Shown: positions 6,997 through 9,633 of the stretch, piece after piece
Numbering within the stretch: the first letter of the stretch is position 1
Layout: each line of letters opens with the position of its first letter
DNA from: Lysobacteraceae bacterium
GTDB taxonomy: Bacteria > Pseudomonadota > Gammaproteobacteria > Xanthomonadales > Xanthomonadaceae
Reading direction: 5' to 3'
Length of the DNA: 9,633 nucleotides
Assembly (NCBI GenBank): GCA_027483745.1
Contig: JAIXTZ010000169.1
Span: 1 to 9,633 of the forward strand
Notes under the pieces: model-generated
Database searches by the model: none
Seen by the model: only the letters and a program-made list of their open reading frames with translations
Told to the model about the DNA's origin: nothing
Made by a program: the position numbers and the translations under genes

Positions 6997-7002
6997 ACCT
7001 TA
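6997..7002 (-). promoter_or_regulatory. Candidate -10 element upstream of the serine hydrolase
   Basis: TAAGGT on the minus strand sits 28 bases before the hydrolase ATG and includes the TAA stop codon of the regulator gene. It is part of GCTAAGGTC (6996-7004), which recurs before the regulator itself. No convincing -35 hexamer is present at the expected distance, so it may be an activator-dependent promoter or not a promoter at all. Confidence 0.3.
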
Positions 7003-7860
7003 GCCGATTCGCCCGCGCACCGGCTTGTATGGAATTGACGAAGACGCGTGGGGACCGTCTCCAGTAGCGGATTGGAACAAGGTGCGGAACTGGGACGGGG
7101 TGAGGCCGGCCTCTTGCCGCATCGCGCGGACGAGGTGCGAATGGTCGAAGAAGCCTGCGGCCAGCGCGGCGTCTGTCAGAGAACCGCCGCCGTCGCCGGT
7201 CCACTGGCGGATCACGCGCTGCAGGCGCTGGCGCCTCAGGAATCGCCCCGGCGTGCAGCCTTCGAAGGCTTGGAAAGCCCGTGACAGTTGCGCCGGCTGG
7301 ACGCCGCAATCCCGGGCGACGGCGGCCAGCGAAACCTCGGCTTCGGCAGTCGCCAGGCATTCACGGGCGCGCGCGAGCCATCGCGGTGCGCGCCGGATTG
7401 GAGACGGAGGGCGTCGGGCTGCCACCAGCAGCAACGCGTCGATGTCCGCTTCCAGGTCGAGCCGCGCGGCGGTATCGCCGGCGCCCAAGGTGGACGCGAG
7501 ACGAAGCCCGACCGCAAGGGCGTCGACGCCGAGGCGGCGGGCGCGGCGCGCGGTGGAGGAGGGGGGCGAGTAACGTTGCCACGCCTCCGTCGGCAGCGAG
7601 ACCACCATGAACAGGCCGTCCGTCGAGGCGAAGCGGTCGCGGTGACGCGTGCCGGGCGGGTTGAACACCAGCGCGGGCTCCCCGCACTCGGTCGGCATGT
7701 CACTCGCGTCGCTCAGGTACGTGCCGCGCAGCGTCAGGACGACATGGGCCTCGTCATGCTCGTGTTCCGGCACGTCCTCCGCCGGGACGGTGGCCTGCAT
7801 GCGGAGCAGGTCGCAGCCGCTGATGTGCGCTTGCGCGCCGGGAAGACCGAGGCAGGGCAT
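7000..7860 (-). CDS. AraC-family transcriptional regulator
   Basis: A 286-residue cytosolic DNA-binding protein. The N-terminal half has a cupin-like sensor pattern: EHEHDEAHVVLTLRGTY (residues 32-48) and VFNPPGTRHRDRF (65-77), with histidines that could bind a metal or small ligand. The C-terminal AraC domain has two helix-turn-helix units, the first at about 176-197 (VSLAAVARDCGVQPAQLSRAF) followed by GCTPGRFLRRQRLQR, the second at about 227-260 (AALAAGFFDHSHLVRAMRQE then GLTPSQFR). This layout matches regulators with N-terminal cupin sensors; the inducer is unknown. The stop lies 30 bases before the serine hydrolase start, so the hydrolase is a plausible target or operon partner. ATG 7860 keeps the full cupin; Met21 (7800) is a less likely alternative. 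No good Shine-Dalgarno site is seen before either. Confidence 0.92.
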   Translation of the reverse strand: MPCLGLPGAQAHISGCDLLRMQATVPAEDVPEHEHDEAHVVLTLRGTYLSDASDMPTECGEPALVFNPPGTRHRDRFASTDGLFMVVSLPTEAWQRYSPPSSTARRARRLGVDALAVGLRLASTLGAGDTAARLDLEADIDALLLVAARRPPSPIRRAPRWLARARECLATAEAEVSLAAVARDCGVQPAQLSRAFQAFEGCTPGRFLRRQRLQRVIRQWTGDGGGSLTDAALAAGFFDHSHLVRAMRQEAGLTPSQFRTLFQSATGDGPHASSSIPYKPVRGRIG

Positions 7861-7892
7861 GGCGGTAGCGGGGCGTGCCGGAGGGGCCCTCG

Positions 7893-7898
7893 ACCTTA
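7893..7898 (-). promoter_or_regulatory. Candidate -10 element upstream of the araC-type gene
   Basis: TAAGGT on the minus strand lies 33 bases before the regulator ATG, within GCTAAGGTC (7892-7900), identical to the nine bases before the serine hydrolase. A start about seven bases downstream would give a leader of roughly 25 bases. No clear -35 hexamer is found 16-18 bases upstream. Autoregulation through this site is possible but not shown. Confidence 0.33.
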
Positions 7899-7933
7899 GC
7901 GGTGCGTGGCGCGGCGCTCCCCATGCCGGAAGT

Positions 7934-7945
7934 CACCGCGCGGTG
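7934..7945. repeat. Perfect 12-base palindrome between permease and regulator genes
   Basis: CACCGCGCGGTG reads the same on both strands. It lies six bases past the permease stop codon and 73 bases upstream of the regulator start. Without a loop or a T-run it is a poor intrinsic terminator, but the symmetry suits a dimeric DNA-binding protein. In DNA this GC-rich it could also be chance. Confidence 0.35.
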
Positions 7946-7951
7946 GCGTGG

Positions 7952-9130
7952 CTACTCCCGCAGCGCCGAGGTCACCGGGATGCGCGCCGCGCGGATCGCG
8001 GGCGCAAGCCCGCCGATGAAGCCGATGCCGATCGCCAGCCCCAGCCCGATCGCGACGAGCTGCGGCGTGACCGCGAACTGGAACGCGACCTGCGTGAACC
8101 CGCCACCCAGCGTGCTCACCGCGTAGCCGTTGAACACGAGATAGGCGAAGAGGGCGCCGAGGGCGCCGCCGGAGGCGCTGAGCAGCAGCGCTTCCGCCAT
8201 CACCGAGGCGACCACCGGCGAGGCGCCGAAGCCGAGCGCGCGCAGGGTGCCGATCTCGCGAGTGCGGGCGGAGACGGCGGAGTACATCGTGTTGAGCGCG
8301 CCGAAGGTCGCGCCGAAGGCCATGATCAGCGCGACGATTCCCGCAAGGATGCCGATCGTCGCGGTGAGCTGGCCGCTCTGGCCCTGGTAGAAGTCGAGCT
8401 GGGTCTTGGCCTCGACGTCGAGCTGCGGGTCTTCCTTCAGGCGCGCCGCCATCGCCGGCAGCACCGAGGGCGTCTTGAGCTGGGCGAGGATCGACGACAC
8501 GCCGCTGCGCCGCCAAGCGCTCTGCACGGTGCCGATGTCGCTCCACAGCTCGCTGTCGTACTGGCCGCCGCTTTCGAAATGGCCGACGACGGTCCACGTC
8601 GAGCCGCGGAAGCGCAGCGTGCGCCCGACCTCGAGGCCGGTGAACTGCGCGGCGGCGCCGCTGCCGACGATGAGTTCCTGCACGCCGGGACGGAACAGCC
8701 GGCCGCGGGTGATGCGGAAGCCCTCGCGCAGCGTGAGGCCCACCGGTTCGACGCCGCGTAGGGTCACGTTCGCGCCGGTGCGCTGCCCGGGGCGCGGCAC
8801 TTCGGTGATGACGATCAGCTCGCCGCTGGCCAGCGGCGTGCCGTCGTCGGCGCGGGCGATGCCGGGGTCCTGCTTGATCAGCGTGGCCGAGCCGATGGCG
8901 AGGAAGCTCGCGAGTTCGCCATTGCTGCCGCCGCGGGTGATGACCACCTGGTCGGTGCGGCCGCCGCTGCCCAGGGTCTCGTTGAGCCCCGACGACATCG
9001 ACAGCAGCGCGACGAGCACGCCGACCACGCCGGCGATGCCGACCACGATCACCAGCGAGGGGCCGAGGCGCTCGGGGATCGAGCGCAGATTCATCAGGGT
9101 GATCTCGCGCACCTGCGTCCACGTGCTCAT
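7952..9130 (-). CDS. ABC transporter permease, FtsX/MacB type
   Basis: A 392-residue inner-membrane protein with the MacB/LolC-type layout: one N-terminal helix (about 24-46), a large periplasmic core domain (about 48-250), then three helices (about 256-280, 303-335, 357-378). The segment SARTREIGTLRALGFG (287-302) after the second helix is the FtsX-family signature that contacts the ATPase, and PAIRAARIPVTSALRE at the C terminus is a typical ending. Such permeases work as mechanotransmitters with a separate ATPase and often a MacA-like adaptor to export lipoproteins, peptides or antimicrobial compounds. The start ATG at 9130 overlaps the stop of the upstream permease by 4 bases (ATGA), so the two are translationally coupled and probably form a heterodimer. 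The ATPase is expected upstream on this strand, beyond the window. Substrate cannot be inferred. Confidence 0.92.
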   Translation of the reverse strand: MSTWTQVREITLMNLRSIPERLGPSLVIVVGIAGVVGVLVALLSMSSGLNETLGSGGRTDQVVITRGGSNGELASFLAIGSATLIKQDPGIARADDGTPLASGELIVITEVPRPGQRTGANVTLRGVEPVGLTLREGFRITRGRLFRPGVQELIVGSGAAAQFTGLEVGRTLRFRGSTWTVVGHFESGGQYDSELWSDIGTVQSAWRRSGVSSILAQLKTPSVLPAMAARLKEDPQLDVEAKTQLDFYQGQSGQLTATIGILAGIVALIMAFGATFGALNTMYSAVSARTREIGTLRALGFGASPVVASVMAEALLLSASGGALGALFAYLVFNGYAVSTLGGGFTQVAFQFAVTPQLVAIGLGLAIGIGFIGGLAPAIRAARIPVTSALRE

Positions 9131-9633
9131 GCGTCGCTCTCCGCGGGGCGCAGCGGGCGACCCATCATCCAGCGCCAGGCAAAAGCCGGCCATTCGATGG
9201 CCTCGCGCAGCGCGAGTTCGAGCGGGGAATCGCCCGCGCGACCGGCGAGGGCATCGACGATCTTCAGGCGCTGGGCGGTGAGCGCCGGCGGTAGACCGAC
9301 GAGTAAGGTGAGCACCAGCACGCTCGCACCGGCCACGCCCCAGACGAAGCCATCGGCGGCGATCGGGAATTCCGGCGGCAGGCCTTTCATCACGAGGCTG
9401 GCCGTCAGCATGCCGGCCAGCGCGCCGAACAGGCAGAGGGCGAAGCTCTCGGCTAGCACCAGCCACATCACCTGCTTGTCCTTGAAGCCGAGGCACTTCA
9501 GCACCGCGAGTTCGGGGATGCGTTCGCGCACCGCCTGGCTCATCGCCACGCCGGTGAGGAAGAGGATGGAGAAGAACACCGCGCCGGTGATCAGGTTGAC
9601 GATCAGGCCGATGTCGCCGAGCTGGCGGATGAA
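9127..9633 (-). CDS. ABC transporter permease, FtsX type (C-terminal part, cut by window edge)
   Basis: The last 168 residues of a second FtsX-like permease; the frame is open to the window edge, so the N-terminal part including the periplasmic core is missing. Seen are a helix starting at LIVNLITGAVFFSILFLTG, the coupling segment SQAVRERIPELAVLKCLGF with the family pattern R-x-E-L-x-x-L-K-x-L-G, a second helix (VLAESFALCLFGALAGMLTA) and a third (FVWGVAGASVLVLTLLVGLPPA) followed by LTAQRLKIVDALAGR. After that comes an unusual soluble tail of about 35 residues with several Trp and Arg (AFAWRWMMGRPLRP). It ends in the 4-base overlap with the next permease. The pair most likely forms a heterodimeric transporter. 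Confidence 0.9.
   Translation of the reverse strand, partial: FIRQLGDIGLIVNLITGAVFFSILFLTGVAMSQAVRERIPELAVLKCLGFKDKQVMWLVLAESFALCLFGALAGMLTASLVMKGLPPEFPIAADGFVWGVAGASVLVLTLLVGLPPALTAQRLKIVDALAGRAGDSPLELALREAIEWPAFAWRWMMGRPLRPAESDA

Noticed and set aside
6221..7360. A 379-codon minus-strand frame spanning the hydrolase and regulator
   Set aside because: It is in a different frame from two well-supported genes on the same strand and gives an Arg/Pro-rich product without domains.
7649..8761. A 370-codon plus-strand frame across the regulator and permease
   Set aside because: Antisense to both genes, repetitive Arg/Ala/Gly/Asp composition, no motif or ribosome binding site.

Overview
The window is almost entirely a compact, high-GC, intron-free stretch of a bacterial chromosome, most likely from Gammaproteobacteria of the Xanthomonadaceae (Lysobacter/Luteimonas-like). 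This placement rests on the run of D,D-carboxypeptidase, ybeD, lipB and lipA, on the carboxy-terminal processing protease that follows, and on strong G/C use at third codon positions. It is inference from gene order and protein character, not from a database search.

Positions 1 to about 316-346 do not look bacterial. There is an open frame ending in CAG, then a 153-base stretch starting GT and ending AG with an in-frame stop, then the same frame resumes. This is the layout of exon, spliceosomal intron, exon, and the G-rich intron recalls volvocine green algae. The frame then runs without a break into the C-terminal part of a bacterial penicillin-binding protein 5-type carboxypeptidase whose catalytic part is missing. 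The simplest reading is a chimeric join (assembly or amplification artefact) between an algal gene and a bacterial contig, falling where both sides encode a similar Ala/Lys/Arg-rich segment.

Plus strand, 317-5918: dacC-like fragment, ybeD (DUF493), lipB (octanoyltransferase) and lipA (lipoyl synthase), tightly packed or overlapping and probably one operon. LipB moves octanoate from acyl carrier protein to the E2 and H-protein lipoyl domains, and LipA inserts the two sulfurs. A candidate promoter precedes prc, a periplasmic tail-specific protease, followed after 16 bases by a YedA-like EamA transporter.

Minus strand, 9633-5872: two FtsX/MacB-type ABC permeases overlapping by 4 bases (the upstream one runs off the window edge), then an AraC-family regulator with an N-terminal cupin-like sensor, then 30 bases later an exported serine hydrolase of the beta-lactamase/CubicO-EstB superfamily. 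The hydrolase gene converges on and overlaps the yedA-like gene by 47 bases. The regulator and hydrolase are each preceded by the same 9-mer, GCTAAGGTC, at a similar distance from the start codon; it could be a shared -10 element or an operator.

I found no RNA genes, insertion sequences, CRISPR arrays, phage genes or convincing intrinsic terminators. I do not see a clear new biological system; the most unusual signals are the eukaryote-like left end and the repeated 9-mer at the regulator/hydrolase pair.
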